Assembly (NCBI GenBank): GCA_001794435.1 | Contig: MGJU01000009.1 | Location: forward strand, 1 to 35,557 | Direction: 5' to 3' | DNA: 35,557 nt | From: Candidatus Yanofskybacteria bacterium RIFCSPHIGHO2_02_FULL_43_17 | GTDB taxonomy: Bacteria; Patescibacteriota; Minisyncoccia; 2-02-FULL-40-12; GWA2-44-9 | In this document: in pieces, positions 27,492 to 35,557 of the stretch | How the letters are laid out: every line of letters begins with the position of its first letter | Position numbering within the stretch: the first letter of the stretch is position 1 | Notes under the pieces: model-generated | Told to the model about the DNA's origin: nothing | Database searches by the model: none | What the model saw: the letters and a program-made list of their open reading frames with translations, nothing else | Position numbers and translations under genes: made by a program

Positions 27492-28808
27492 TCATCGATC
27501 AGCGCGGCCGACCACATCGCGCTTTTCATTGGATATTGGAAGCGTAAACCAAAACTCCGTTCTCCTGTCTTCGGAATCGAATCCCACCTTTCCGCCTAAA
27601 TTTTCAACATAAATCTTAACAATATAAAGACCCAGTCCAGTACCTTCTGTTTCTTTAATCCGTCCGCTTTCACCCCTGAAAAACTTCTCAAAAAGATGTT
27701 TTTGCTCGTCTTCCGGTATGACCGGCCCCCTGTTAACTACCGCGATTCTGACGAAACTACCTTCTTTTTTAAAATCAATTATAACAGGACTATCAATCGG
27801 AGAATATTTGATGGCATTTGTAACAAGGTTCCCAAGAATATCGTACAACATTTTGGGGTCAGAAGTTATTGACAGATCATCCTTGGTATCAAAAAGTATC
27901 TTCTTTCCTTTGCTGTCGGCATAGGGCATAATATCGTTTACGAAATCTCTAATGAATCGGGAAAGATTAATTTCTTGAATGTTTTTGACATTTGTACCCA
28001 ATTTCATCCTTGAAAGATCGAGAAGATCGTTTACAAGCTTATCCAGCCCTCCAATCGAATCGGATATTTGGCCAAATATACCTTTTTGCTTTTCATCCAA
28101 TTCCCCGTCTAGAGATTTTTTAAAAAGCTCTATCAGCCAATTGATCGAGGCCACGGGTGTTTTTAATTGATGTGAAGCAATTGAAATAAACTCATCCTTG
28201 ATCTTCACTATTTCTTCCTCTTTTTTCTTAACCAAGTTCATCAGATAAATGGTTTGAAAATTTAAAACCGAAATCAGCATAACAAATATTCCTACTCTTA
28301 TTTTTTCATCGTTTTGAAGTCCTAGATGTTGTATTCCTTGAATATCTTGGATATTAGAAACAATCCCCAGATGTTCTAGATATAACAATGAGCCGTAGAA
28401 GAGTAACGCCGTTAAACCGGCTGCAAGCGGAGCAAATGGAGCAATAACAATAGCTGAAATTACCGGAAAAACATAGAGAAAGAACATGTCGCTATGCGGT
28501 CCTCCAGAATAGTGAATGATGAGAGTAATAAAGATGATGTCCACCACAAGCTGGCTGTCTAAAATAATCTTCCTGAGAATTTTGATTTTCCCCAGAAAAA
28601 ACCAAGAAAAATTTACAGCAAAATAGACCGGCAAAATTAAAAAAACAATCGCGGTAGGATTATAGTCTAAAATATTGAGCTTCCAGAAAACCACCACCCC
28701 TGCTCCAAAAATCAACCCCATCACTATTCGGATTAGCATAAACCCAAAAATCAGCGACCCTATATCATCGTAGTATCTCGTAAAAAAACTTTTTATTTTA
28801 TTCCCCAT
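27492..28808 (-). CDS. Membrane sensor histidine kinase
   Basis: Six hydrophobic segments; FISIASHQLKTPVASINW H-box; DILGNLVTNAIKYSP; FEKFFRGESGR...GTGLGLYIVK. ATG 28808 preferred (ORF runs to 28844). Confidence 0.92.
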   Translation of the reverse strand: MGNKIKSFFTRYYDDIGSLIFGFMLIRIVMGLIFGAGVVVFWKLNILDYNPTAIVFLILPVYFAVNFSWFFLGKIKILRKIILDSQLVVDIIFITLIIHYSGGPHSDMFFLYVFPVISAIVIAPFAPLAAGLTALLFYGSLLYLEHLGIVSNIQDIQGIQHLGLQNDEKIRVGIFVMLISVLNFQTIYLMNLVKKKEEEIVKIKDEFISIASHQLKTPVASINWLIELFKKSLDGELDEKQKGIFGQISDSIGGLDKLVNDLLDLSRMKLGTNVKNIQEINLSRFIRDFVNDIMPYADSKGKKILFDTKDDLSITSDPKMLYDILGNLVTNAIKYSPIDSPVIIDFKKEGSFVRIAVVNRGPVIPEDEQKHLFEKFFRGESGRIKETEGTGLGLYIVKIYVENLGGKVGFDSEDRRTEFWFTLPISNEKRDVVGRADR

Positions 28809-28821
28809 GAGTCTCTGATTC

Positions 28822-31326
28822 TTACTGGTTAAGATTGGACTCAACTCTCTTCAATAATACCGCGTTTGTAGCCACAATAATAGACGAGGCGGACATCAGC
28901 AGAGCCGCAATTTCCGGTCGCAATGACCATCCCAAAGAATTGTAAAATACGCCCGCGGCCACTGGTATGGCCAACATATTGTAAATCGCCGCCCAGAAAA
29001 GATTCTGCTTCATCTTGACGACCGTCGCCTTGCTCAATCTAATAGCCGCAACAATATCGTAAGGGTCGGATTTCATAAGCACGATATTGCCTGTTTCAAT
29101 GGCCACATCCGTACCAGCTCCGATGGCAATGCCGATATCGGCTTGCGCCAACGCTGGCGCATCATTAATACCGTCGCCAACCATTGCCACAAACTTACCC
29201 TCGCCTTGAAGTTTTTTAACCCAATTGGCTTTTTCAGCAGGCAAAACCTCCGCAAATACACGATCAATTCCCAGTTGTTTTGCGATTGCTTCCGCCGTCT
29301 GCTGATTATCGCCGGTAAGCATAATAGTTTCTATTTTTATTCTTTTTAATTCCCGGATTGTTTTATGAGAAGTTTCTCTAACTGCGTCGGCAACAGCTAT
29401 CGCTCCGATAATCTCTTGGTCAAGCGCGAGTAACATCACAGTCTTGCCATTTCCCTGTAAACGCTTGGTTTCTTGATCAACCTCCGCGGGAACAGAAACC
29501 TGATTCAACTCCATTAATTTCTGATTTCCAAACAGTATAACCTGTTCTCCTTCTTTTATTTTTCCGCTTAATCCAAATCCGGGAGTTGCCTTAAACTCTT
29601 GAATTTCCGGTTGATATACTTTTAATTCTTCCGCTTGTCGTTTTATTGCCGTATCAAGCGGGTGAGATGATGTTCTCCCTATGCCGGCGGCCAGACCGAC
29701 AATCAACGCCTTCACGCCTTGGCCGGCTATCGCTTCGAATTTTTGAACATCAAATGTGGCCAGACCGCTCTTTTCTGCCGTTTCAGTAATGGTTTTCGCC
29801 AATGGATGCTCCGACTTTTTTTCGATAGAAGCCGCTATTTGTAAAATTCTGTCTCTAGTTTTTTGATCCTTAAATTCCAGAAACGAAACTACGTCAGTCA
29901 CTTCGGGCTGTCCTTTAGTAAGAGTGCCGGTTTTATCAAGAATGATGGCATTTATCTTTGCCGCATTCTCCAGCGTAGCCGCATCTTTTATGAGGATGTT
30001 GTGCTTAGCCCCGATTCCAGTGCCTACGGCAACAGCTGTCGGCGTAGCCAAACCCAAAGCGTCCGGACAGGCAATCACCACCGTTGAGACCGCAAATGTC
30101 AAAGCGGTAATAAGAGCCGCGCTGGCGATAAAATACCAACCAAAAAACGCCAAAAGACCGGAACCGATGGCCACAATTACAAGATATCCGGCCGCCCGAT
30201 CGGCAATACGCTGGCCCGGAGCTTTAGAATTCTGAGCGGTTTCAACCATTTTAATAATGCTCGCCAGCACTGTTTCGCTGCCTACTTTTACGGCTTTGAA
30301 TTTAATAGAGCCGCTCTGGTTGATAGACCCCCCGACGACACTGTTGCCTAATTTTTTATGCACGGGAAGCGACTCTCCCGTTATTAATGACTCGTCAATG
30401 TATGTTTCCCCCTCAACCACCTCGCCGTCAACCGGAATCTTGTTGCCTGGTTTTATTACCACAATATCGTCCTTTATGATTGCTGAACTTAAAACGTTAA
30501 TTTCTTTTCCGTCTCTGATAACGATTGCCTGCGGCGGCACCAGATCAAAGAGCGCGCGAAGTGCGTCGGATGTACCGCGTCGGGATTTCATTTCCATCCA
30601 ATGGCCAAAGAGCACAAAAGTCACAAGCAATGCCGCCGCCTCATAAAATGTTTCCGATCCCGGCCAAATTGCGGTTAGTAGAACACTGAAAAGATATGCC
30701 GCCAGCACGCCGGTAGCGACAAGTACCGACATATTCAGCTTGCGCGCCTTGAGCGAATAGTAAGTGCCGGTGATAAAAATGGAACCGGTCCAGAAAACAA
30801 TGGGCGTAGTCAGTATAAAGAGCAACCAATTTATCGGAATTGGAGAGGGTAGAATTATTCCAAAAACTTTTTCTCCAACCGGTGAATACAGAAAAATCGG
30901 AATAGACAACAAAAATGAGACCCAAAACCGCCGGCGCATGTCTTGCTCCATTTTTTTCGCCATCTGCGGACTAGTCATCGCCGTCTCGTGGTCCTTGTGG
31001 CTCAATTCTGAAACATCGTAATCGTCCGGCTCTTCTTTAGGAATCAGCGCCATCCCACAGCCGGGACAAAGCCCCGGTTCATTCCGAATGACCTCCGGAT
31101 GCATCGGGCAGGTATAGATGACTTTTTTGCCATTTTTCTGTCTTGGCTCTTCCGTGGATTTTTTGTTATGTGCATGCTCGGTATGACAGCATGTCATATC
31201 CATTTGGTACTCAATTTGCTTGGCCTCCACGTCGCAGCCGCAAGAAACGGTCAGCTTTTCAGCGACAGAACATAAACACTTCTCGCCACAAGAACACTGA
31301 TTTTTTTCAACATGACTGTGATCCAT
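28822..31326 (-). CDS. Heavy-metal (copper-type) P1B ATPase with Cys-rich N-terminus and YTCPMHP domain
   Basis: YTCPMHPEVIRNEPGLCPGCGMALIP; TGES; CPDALGLATPTA; DKTGTLTKG; SEHPLA; MVGDGINDAPALAQAD; YNMLAIPVAAG; MSASSIIVATNA. Confidence 0.95.
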   Translation of the reverse strand: MDHSHVEKNQCSCGEKCLCSVAEKLTVSCGCDVEAKQIEYQMDMTCCHTEHAHNKKSTEEPRQKNGKKVIYTCPMHPEVIRNEPGLCPGCGMALIPKEEPDDYDVSELSHKDHETAMTSPQMAKKMEQDMRRRFWVSFLLSIPIFLYSPVGEKVFGIILPSPIPINWLLFILTTPIVFWTGSIFITGTYYSLKARKLNMSVLVATGVLAAYLFSVLLTAIWPGSETFYEAAALLVTFVLFGHWMEMKSRRGTSDALRALFDLVPPQAIVIRDGKEINVLSSAIIKDDIVVIKPGNKIPVDGEVVEGETYIDESLITGESLPVHKKLGNSVVGGSINQSGSIKFKAVKVGSETVLASIIKMVETAQNSKAPGQRIADRAAGYLVIVAIGSGLLAFFGWYFIASAALITALTFAVSTVVIACPDALGLATPTAVAVGTGIGAKHNILIKDAATLENAAKINAIILDKTGTLTKGQPEVTDVVSFLEFKDQKTRDRILQIAASIEKKSEHPLAKTITETAEKSGLATFDVQKFEAIAGQGVKALIVGLAAGIGRTSSHPLDTAIKRQAEELKVYQPEIQEFKATPGFGLSGKIKEGEQVILFGNQKLMELNQVSVPAEVDQETKRLQGNGKTVMLLALDQEIIGAIAVADAVRETSHKTIRELKRIKIETIMLTGDNQQTAEAIAKQLGIDRVFAEVLPAEKANWVKKLQGEGKFVAMVGDGINDAPALAQADIGIAIGAGTDVAIETGNIVLMKSDPYDIVAAIRLSKATVVKMKQNLFWAAIYNMLAIPVAAGVFYNSLGWSLRPEIAALLMSASSIIVATNAVLLKRVESNLNQ

Positions 31327-31362
31327 AAGTGAAGAATAAAAATATTTCGCCAGGCAACCAAA

Positions 31363-31635
31363 CTACTTCTGAATAAAGTAATTGCTGCCAAAAAGCCAAT
31401 GCATATATTTGAGATTAAAGTAATGACCGAGATGAAGCAAAAAGGCACAGACACCGATAGCCAGCAGCAGCCAGCCCATCCAATCGGTAACTTGCCAACC
31501 AAATATCACTGCCGAACCAAGACCGATTAGAAATACGCCCAACAATATCCCGCTTACGTCCAGAAAAACAAAGAATGTAATTTTAAATATTTTGTAGATC
31601 AGATTCATCTCGTTAGAAATAGTGCAAGCACCCAT
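31363..31635 (-). CDS. Small membrane protein (90 aa)
   Basis: Two TMs, within a co-directional run. Confidence 0.55.
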   Translation of the reverse strand: MGACTISNEMNLIYKIFKITFFVFLDVSGILLGVFLIGLGSAVIFGWQVTDWMGWLLLAIGVCAFLLHLGHYFNLKYMHWLFGSNYFIQK

Positions 31636-31666
31636 ACGATGGTAAAAGCACTGTATTTACCTTAAT

Positions 31667-31927
31667 TTATTTATTAGTAAGACTTGTGTTATGCATCCAC
31701 GCAATATATGCGCCTCCTATACCGGACCAAACTCCTATAGTAATCGCTCCAACGACGAAGCTTCCAAAGTTAAGCCAGGTAAATCCCGGCAATAACTCAA
31801 AAATTGCATGGTGAAGCTCGGCAGCTTTACTGGTAAGAGTTGTACCATATATCAAACAAGTGGTATATGCCACCACACCGCCTAATGCGCAAAGTGAACT
31901 ATATTTCTTAATTGATAATTTTCCCAT
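31667..31927 (-). CDS. Small membrane protein (86 aa)
   Basis: Two TMs, within a co-directional run. Confidence 0.6.
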   Translation of the reverse strand: MGKLSIKKYSSLCALGGVVAYTTCLIYGTTLTSKAAELHHAIFELLPGFTWLNFGSFVVGAITIGVWSGIGGAYIAWMHNTSLTNK

Positions 31928-31945
31928 ATTTTTATTGTTAAAATT

Positions 31946-32401
31946 TTAATTTAATTGCCACTGAAACGACCTCTCGGGGATACCGTCGATATTTTTTATT
32001 TTTAGAATTACCCCCCCTGGTCTTGGAATTATCTGTTGGAATCTCAACACCCCCTCTCTGTGATGGCCTCCGGGTCCGGCACCTTCCCAAGAAACGGGTT
32101 TATATTCTTTTCCGTCAGCAATTAATACTGCAACCTCGACCATATCTTCAGATAGTTCTATCGTGTGTGTATCCATTACTACCTCAAACCCCAGAATCTC
32201 TTCCAATAATTTGGGAGTTGCTGTTATGCTTACGGATCCCTCGTTATTGGTTTGAGATTCGAGATTGCTTGGCAATTGATCATTCCCTATTGTCGGTGAT
32301 AGCGACGGTTCAGTTAAAGGTTCAGATGAGGTATTAATAATATAAACAGCAAGAGCAGTAATTCCTACAAAAGTTACCATGATGACAATAATATTCTTCA
32401 T
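31946..32401 (-). CDS. Membrane-anchored extracytoplasmic protein with WEGAGPGGHHREGVLRF motif
   Basis: N-terminal TM; His-containing motif; copper operon context. Confidence 0.75.
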   Translation of the reverse strand: MKNIIVIMVTFVGITALAVYIINTSSEPLTEPSLSPTIGNDQLPSNLESQTNNEGSVSITATPKLLEEILGFEVVMDTHTIELSEDMVEVAVLIADGKEYKPVSWEGAGPGGHHREGVLRFQQIIPRPGGVILKIKNIDGIPERSFQWQLN

Positions 32402-32422
32402 TTCTTTGTTGCGTTAATATTT

Positions 32423-32866
32423 TTATATATACTTAGAAACTTTACGAACTTTATTGGCTATATAAGCAATTCCGCCGATATTGAAAGCCAAGCCAATCCA
32501 AAAGAATTGAGCTTGGTATTGTGTTAAAAAAGTAATCACGCCGGCCGTAGCTATCAATGGCGCGATGTTGGCCAAATAATGAGCGCAACAGGTGATCATC
32601 GCCGCGGTAGAAGTACCTCCGGAAACAGCAATTATTTTTCCTGAACCCTCCGTGAGACGAATTGCTTGTCTAAGGTAAATATAGAGCCCGACCTGAACTC
32701 CGAAACCAACTGCCAAAAACACAATATAATACCAAAATTTTTCAAATTGGCTGACGGCCAATTGAGTATCAGATATCAAACTAACGACGGTAAAATAAAT
32801 CGCCAAGAGAACCAGTGTTCCCAGAATACCTATCATAATTGGTCTTTTTAATGCCGGGTTAATCAT
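32423..32866 (-). CDS. Membrane protein with TCCAH motif, probable metal-related
   Basis: Four TMs, AMITCCAHYLANIAP; 4-bp overlap with the csoR-like gene. Confidence 0.75.
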   Translation of the reverse strand: MINPALKRPIMIGILGTLVLLAIYFTVVSLISDTQLAVSQFEKFWYYIVFLAVGFGVQVGLYIYLRQAIRLTEGSGKIIAVSGGTSTAAMITCCAHYLANIAPLIATAGVITFLTQYQAQFFWIGLAFNIGGIAYIANKVRKVSKYI

Positions 32867-33135
32867 TTTCTCTTTGATAATCTATGAATTTCAAGAATTT
32901 CGCGAATCGCTTTCTCTGTCTGGTTAGACTTCATTTGTTTCACCACGTGTGTTGAAAGGTGTTTTTCCAAAACAATATTTTCAATACCGGACAAAGCTTC
33001 TTTAACTGCCAAAGACTGGGTAATAATATCCACACAATACTTGTCTTGCTCAACCATCTTCTCTATTCCTCTAATTTGGCCGGCAATGATACGGAGGCGC
33101 TTGATAAGCCGCTTTTTTAAATTTTGATTTTCCAT
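32863..33135 (-). CDS. CsoR/RcnR (DUF156) family metal-sensing repressor
   Basis: RLRIIAGQIRGIEKMVEQDKYCVDIITQSLAVKEAL...VLEKHLSTHVV. Confidence 0.93.
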   Translation of the reverse strand: MENQNLKKRLIKRLRIIAGQIRGIEKMVEQDKYCVDIITQSLAVKEALSGIENIVLEKHLSTHVVKQMKSNQTEKAIREILEIHRLSKRK

Positions 33136-33139
33136 ATTT

Positions 33140-33166
33140 AAAGTATACCCCTATGGGGTATACTTT
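33140..33166. promoter_or_regulatory. CsoR-type operator overlapping the csoR promoter
   Basis: aaagtatacccc-tat-ggggtatacttt: 12-bp perfect arms. On - strand -10 TATACT (33142-33147) and -35 TCGACA (33166-33171), 18-nt spacer. Confidence 0.88.
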
Positions 33167-33232
33167 GTCGAGTTGCCCCCCATATATAAAAAGTGTTACC
33201 GGTGTACTTATCCGGCACATTACCCACGGGTA

Positions 33233-33261
33233 TTGACGATTCATATAAATAGGCGTACAAT
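33233..33261 (+). promoter_or_regulatory. Sigma70-like promoter TTGACG-N17-TACAAT
   Basis: Consensus-like, upstream of the 33320 CDS. Confidence 0.7.
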
Positions 33262-33319
33262 ATAGGTATCCGAGTTCGTTGGCAATTTGGCCACAAGAAC
33301 CTGGGAATCGAGGTGTGTC

Positions 33320-33877
33320 ATGAAGGAAGGGCTCGTCAGTTTGATCGTCGCAATGCTCGGTTTCGTTCTTCCGTCGTTCGGTTTGGCACAGGAGATGCCA
33401 CAGCCCCAGGTTCCGCCAGCACCACAAGCGGAAGCAGTGCCTTCGGTGCCGGGGATCGTGCTCGAAGAAATCGAGGGAATCTATGTTTCTGTCGGCATCA
33501 ATGCCGACGGGGATCAGTACCAGCAGGCCGTGACAATCAGCTCTAACGGCGATTCGCTCGATGTCCTGTGGGTCAACAAGGGAGGCGAAGTCACTGCCAG
33601 AGGAATTGGTTTCCTGGAGAATGACGTTCTTGCCATTGCATTCGTTGCAAGCAAAGGCGAGCTGGGCCTTGCGACCTACCGCCTAGACCAGAAAGAGAAA
33701 GAGAAATTCTGGTCCGGCTCATGGAGCGTCTTCGGTTCGAATGGAAAACGCTTTCCAGAAGTGATGTCAAAGGTCGCTCCGTTAACCGAAGAGGATCGAA
33801 ATGATCTGAAGGAATTGCCTTCGAAGCCGAAGACATCACCGCCGGCAAAGGCGCCCGCAAAATCAAAGGTGGCCTAG
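33320..33877 (+). CDS. Exported hypothetical protein (signal peptide, Pro/Ala/Lys-rich tail)
   Basis: SD gaggtg; MKEGLVSLIVAMLGFVLPSFGLAQ signal peptide. Confidence 0.75.
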   Translation: MKEGLVSLIVAMLGFVLPSFGLAQEMPQPQVPPAPQAEAVPSVPGIVLEEIEGIYVSVGINADGDQYQQAVTISSNGDSLDVLWVNKGGEVTARGIGFLENDVLAIAFVASKGELGLATYRLDQKEKEKFWSGSWSVFGSNGKRFPEVMSKVAPLTEEDRNDLKELPSKPKTSPPAKAPAKSKVA

Positions 33878-33885
33878 CCGAAAAT

Positions 33886-33914
33886 GCGCCCGCGCGTTTA
33901 ATACGTGCGGGCGC
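33886..33914. terminator. GC-rich hairpin after the exported protein gene
   Basis: gcgcccgcgcgt-ttaat-acgtgcgggcgc; lacks a long T tract. Confidence 0.5.
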
Positions 33915-33941
33915 CACTCATTCTACCTCAGTTTTATTCGT

Positions 33942-35557
33942 CTAGCTTACCCTTTCTACTAATCTTTTGCCACGGAAAATCCATTTCCCAAACTCAACTA
34001 CTAGAATATTAACTAGGCCAATTAGTACAACTCCTAAAAGCCAGTAGAAAGGCAATGGGGTTGTTTTTAGCAAAGACTGCATAAATGGAGTATAGATAGC
34101 CGTAACCATAAGAACCAATCCAATACCTACACCACCGACCAGATAACGATTTGAAAAAACAGGGTATTTGAAGATATTTTTATCTAAGCTTCTAAGTGAA
34201 AAAGCTAAAAATAAGGTATAACTTCCGAAACTGGCGAAAATAAATGTTTTTACAAGATCTTCCGGAAAACCGGCTCGTAATAATAACCAGTACAATACAA
34301 ATAAAAGTGCGCTTGTGGAAAGGCCAATGAATAAAATTAAGAATCTCATCATAGGATCAAAGAGGCCGGTTTTTGTGCTCTGGGGACGGTAAGTTAAACC
34401 GTCAATATCCTTTTCAAAAGCGAACGCAACAGCCGGAAAACTGTCCGAGAAAAAATTCACATACAAAATCTGAAGCGCATTCAACGGAAGAGCTAAACCG
34501 GTTATTAAAGCCCCGCCGATCAAAAAAAGCTCGTCGGCTGTATCAGAAAGAAGATATACGATAACCTTGCGTATGTTGTGCATTATTTGACGCCCCTCCT
34601 CCACTGCAGCAGCGATAGTTTCGAAATTGTCATCCAATAAGACAAGGTCTGCGACATCGCGCGCCACTTCTGTTCCCGAACCCATAGCAATCCCTATGTC
34701 GGCTTGTTTAATACTCGGCGCGTCGTTTACGCCGTCGCCAGTCATTGCCACAACTTCTCCTGTTTCTTGGAATGCTTTTACAATTCTCGTCTTATCCAGT
34801 GGTGACACGCGAGAAATAACTCGTAGAGACGGTAAACGCTTTTTGAGATCCGCATCCGAAAGTAGGCGAAGTTCTGAAGAATCAAGAACGCTTTCCTTCT
34901 CAATTTCAAGGCCAACTTCTTTCGCTACAGCTTCGGCCGTGCCGCGATGATCGCCAGTCATGACTATTACTCTTATGCCAGATTCTTGCACTTTACGGAC
35001 CGCCTGCTTAACATTCGGTCTGACCGGATCACGCATGGTAATTAGGCCTTGAAACACAAGATTCGCTAATTCCAAGTCCTTCGAAAAAGTGAAATCTTCT
35101 TTTTTTTCAATTTCTTTTATCGCCACTCCAACTACAAGTTCCCCGGATTCAGCGAGAGAACCGATTTCTTTTAAAGCAGCGTCCTGTTCAGTGGGGCTTA
35201 ATGTCGAATGGCCGATAAAAACATCCGGCGCGCCGAAGAATAAAAGTAAATGTTTTTCTCCGTCATGTATCAGTGAAGCGGAAAATTTATTAGCCGCATT
35301 GAACGGCAGTGAATTTAAGATTGAGGTTCTTTTCTTAACATCTTCCACAAATATATCTCGAAGGGCAGCCGACCTCACTAATGCTGTCTCCAGTATTCGT
35401 CCGCTGGTTCGCCACTCTGCCGGTGGATCGTTGGGGTTCTCTATTAAGATATTGGTGTTAATGAGAGCTAATTCAAGCAGATTTTTTTCTTCCACGCCTT
35501 CAATCGGAAGCACCTTGCTTAATTCCATTTTTGCCATTGTTAATGTCCCTGTTTTAT
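33942..35557 (-). CDS. Cation-transporting P-type ATPase (P2-like), N-terminal part beyond the window
   Basis: Frame continues through the edge as KTGTLT-MAKMELSKV; ...VIVMTGDHRGTAEAVAKEVG...MTGDGVNDAPSIKQADIGIAMGSGTEVARDVADLVLLDDNF. Confidence 0.93.
   Translation of the reverse strand, partial: KTGTLTMAKMELSKVLPIEGVEEKNLLELALINTNILIENPNDPPAEWRTSGRILETALVRSAALRDIFVEDVKKRTSILNSLPFNAANKFSASLIHDGEKHLLLFFGAPDVFIGHSTLSPTEQDAALKEIGSLAESGELVVGVAIKEIEKKEDFTFSKDLELANLVFQGLITMRDPVRPNVKQAVRKVQESGIRVIVMTGDHRGTAEAVAKEVGLEIEKESVLDSSELRLLSDADLKKRLPSLRVISRVSPLDKTRIVKAFQETGEVVAMTGDGVNDAPSIKQADIGIAMGSGTEVARDVADLVLLDDNFETIAAAVEEGRQIMHNIRKVIVYLLSDTADELFLIGGALITGLALPLNALQILYVNFFSDSFPAVAFAFEKDIDGLTYRPQSTKTGLFDPMMRFLILFIGLSTSALLFVLYWLLLRAGFPEDLVKTFIFASFGSYTLFLAFSLRSLDKNIFKYPVFSNRYLVGGVGIGLVLMVTAIYTPFMQSLLKTTPLPFYWLLGVVLIGLVNILVVEFGKWIFRGKRLVERVS

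Noticed and set aside
30257-30646. 129-aa antisense ORF in the P1B ATPase
   Set aside because: Shadow ORF of conserved ATPase sequence.
35557-35557. P-type ATPase considered a truncated pseudogene lacking the phosphorylation site
   Set aside because: The frame continues to the window edge and encodes KTGTLT just before the listed Met, so it is simply cut by the window.

Overview
The window has compact, mostly ordinary bacterial gene content. Gene content and style (reduced intergenic space, VirB2-like pilin with a TIG domain, leaderless-looking promoters, heptamer repeats inside CDSs) suggest a Patescibacteria/CPR-like genome; this is inference only. The standard code fits, since TGA is used as stop. 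Left end: a large serine recombinase bracketed by a 144-bp near-perfect inverted repeat (91-234 / 1629-1772) whose right arm ends at the 3' end of a tRNA-Pro gene. Middle: housekeeping genes (PBP1-type, pyrH, threonine aldolase, HU, FAD oxidoreductase, rny, gpmI, mnmA). 15354-20283: a co-directional run of membrane/Cys-rich proteins (DUF1573, CcdA-like, CxxC membrane protein, thioredoxin-like, an unfamiliar CC-x7-C-x-H-x-M protein, DoxX, cupin). I rate this run the best candidate for an undescribed redox/metal system. Then two lytic transglycosylases, a TIG-pilin fusion, a membrane Schlafen/AlbA protein, alr, a DUF2892-DoxD-like fusion and an orphan histidine kinase. Right end: a copper-type operon (CsoR-family regulator with a clear palindromic operator, CCAH membrane protein, GGHHR protein, P1B ATPase with a CPD motif and Cys-rich N-terminus), then a second P-type ATPase cut by the window edge. 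No CRISPR array, rRNA or recognisable phage structural module was seen. All coordinates and pairings were read by eye; no searches were run.
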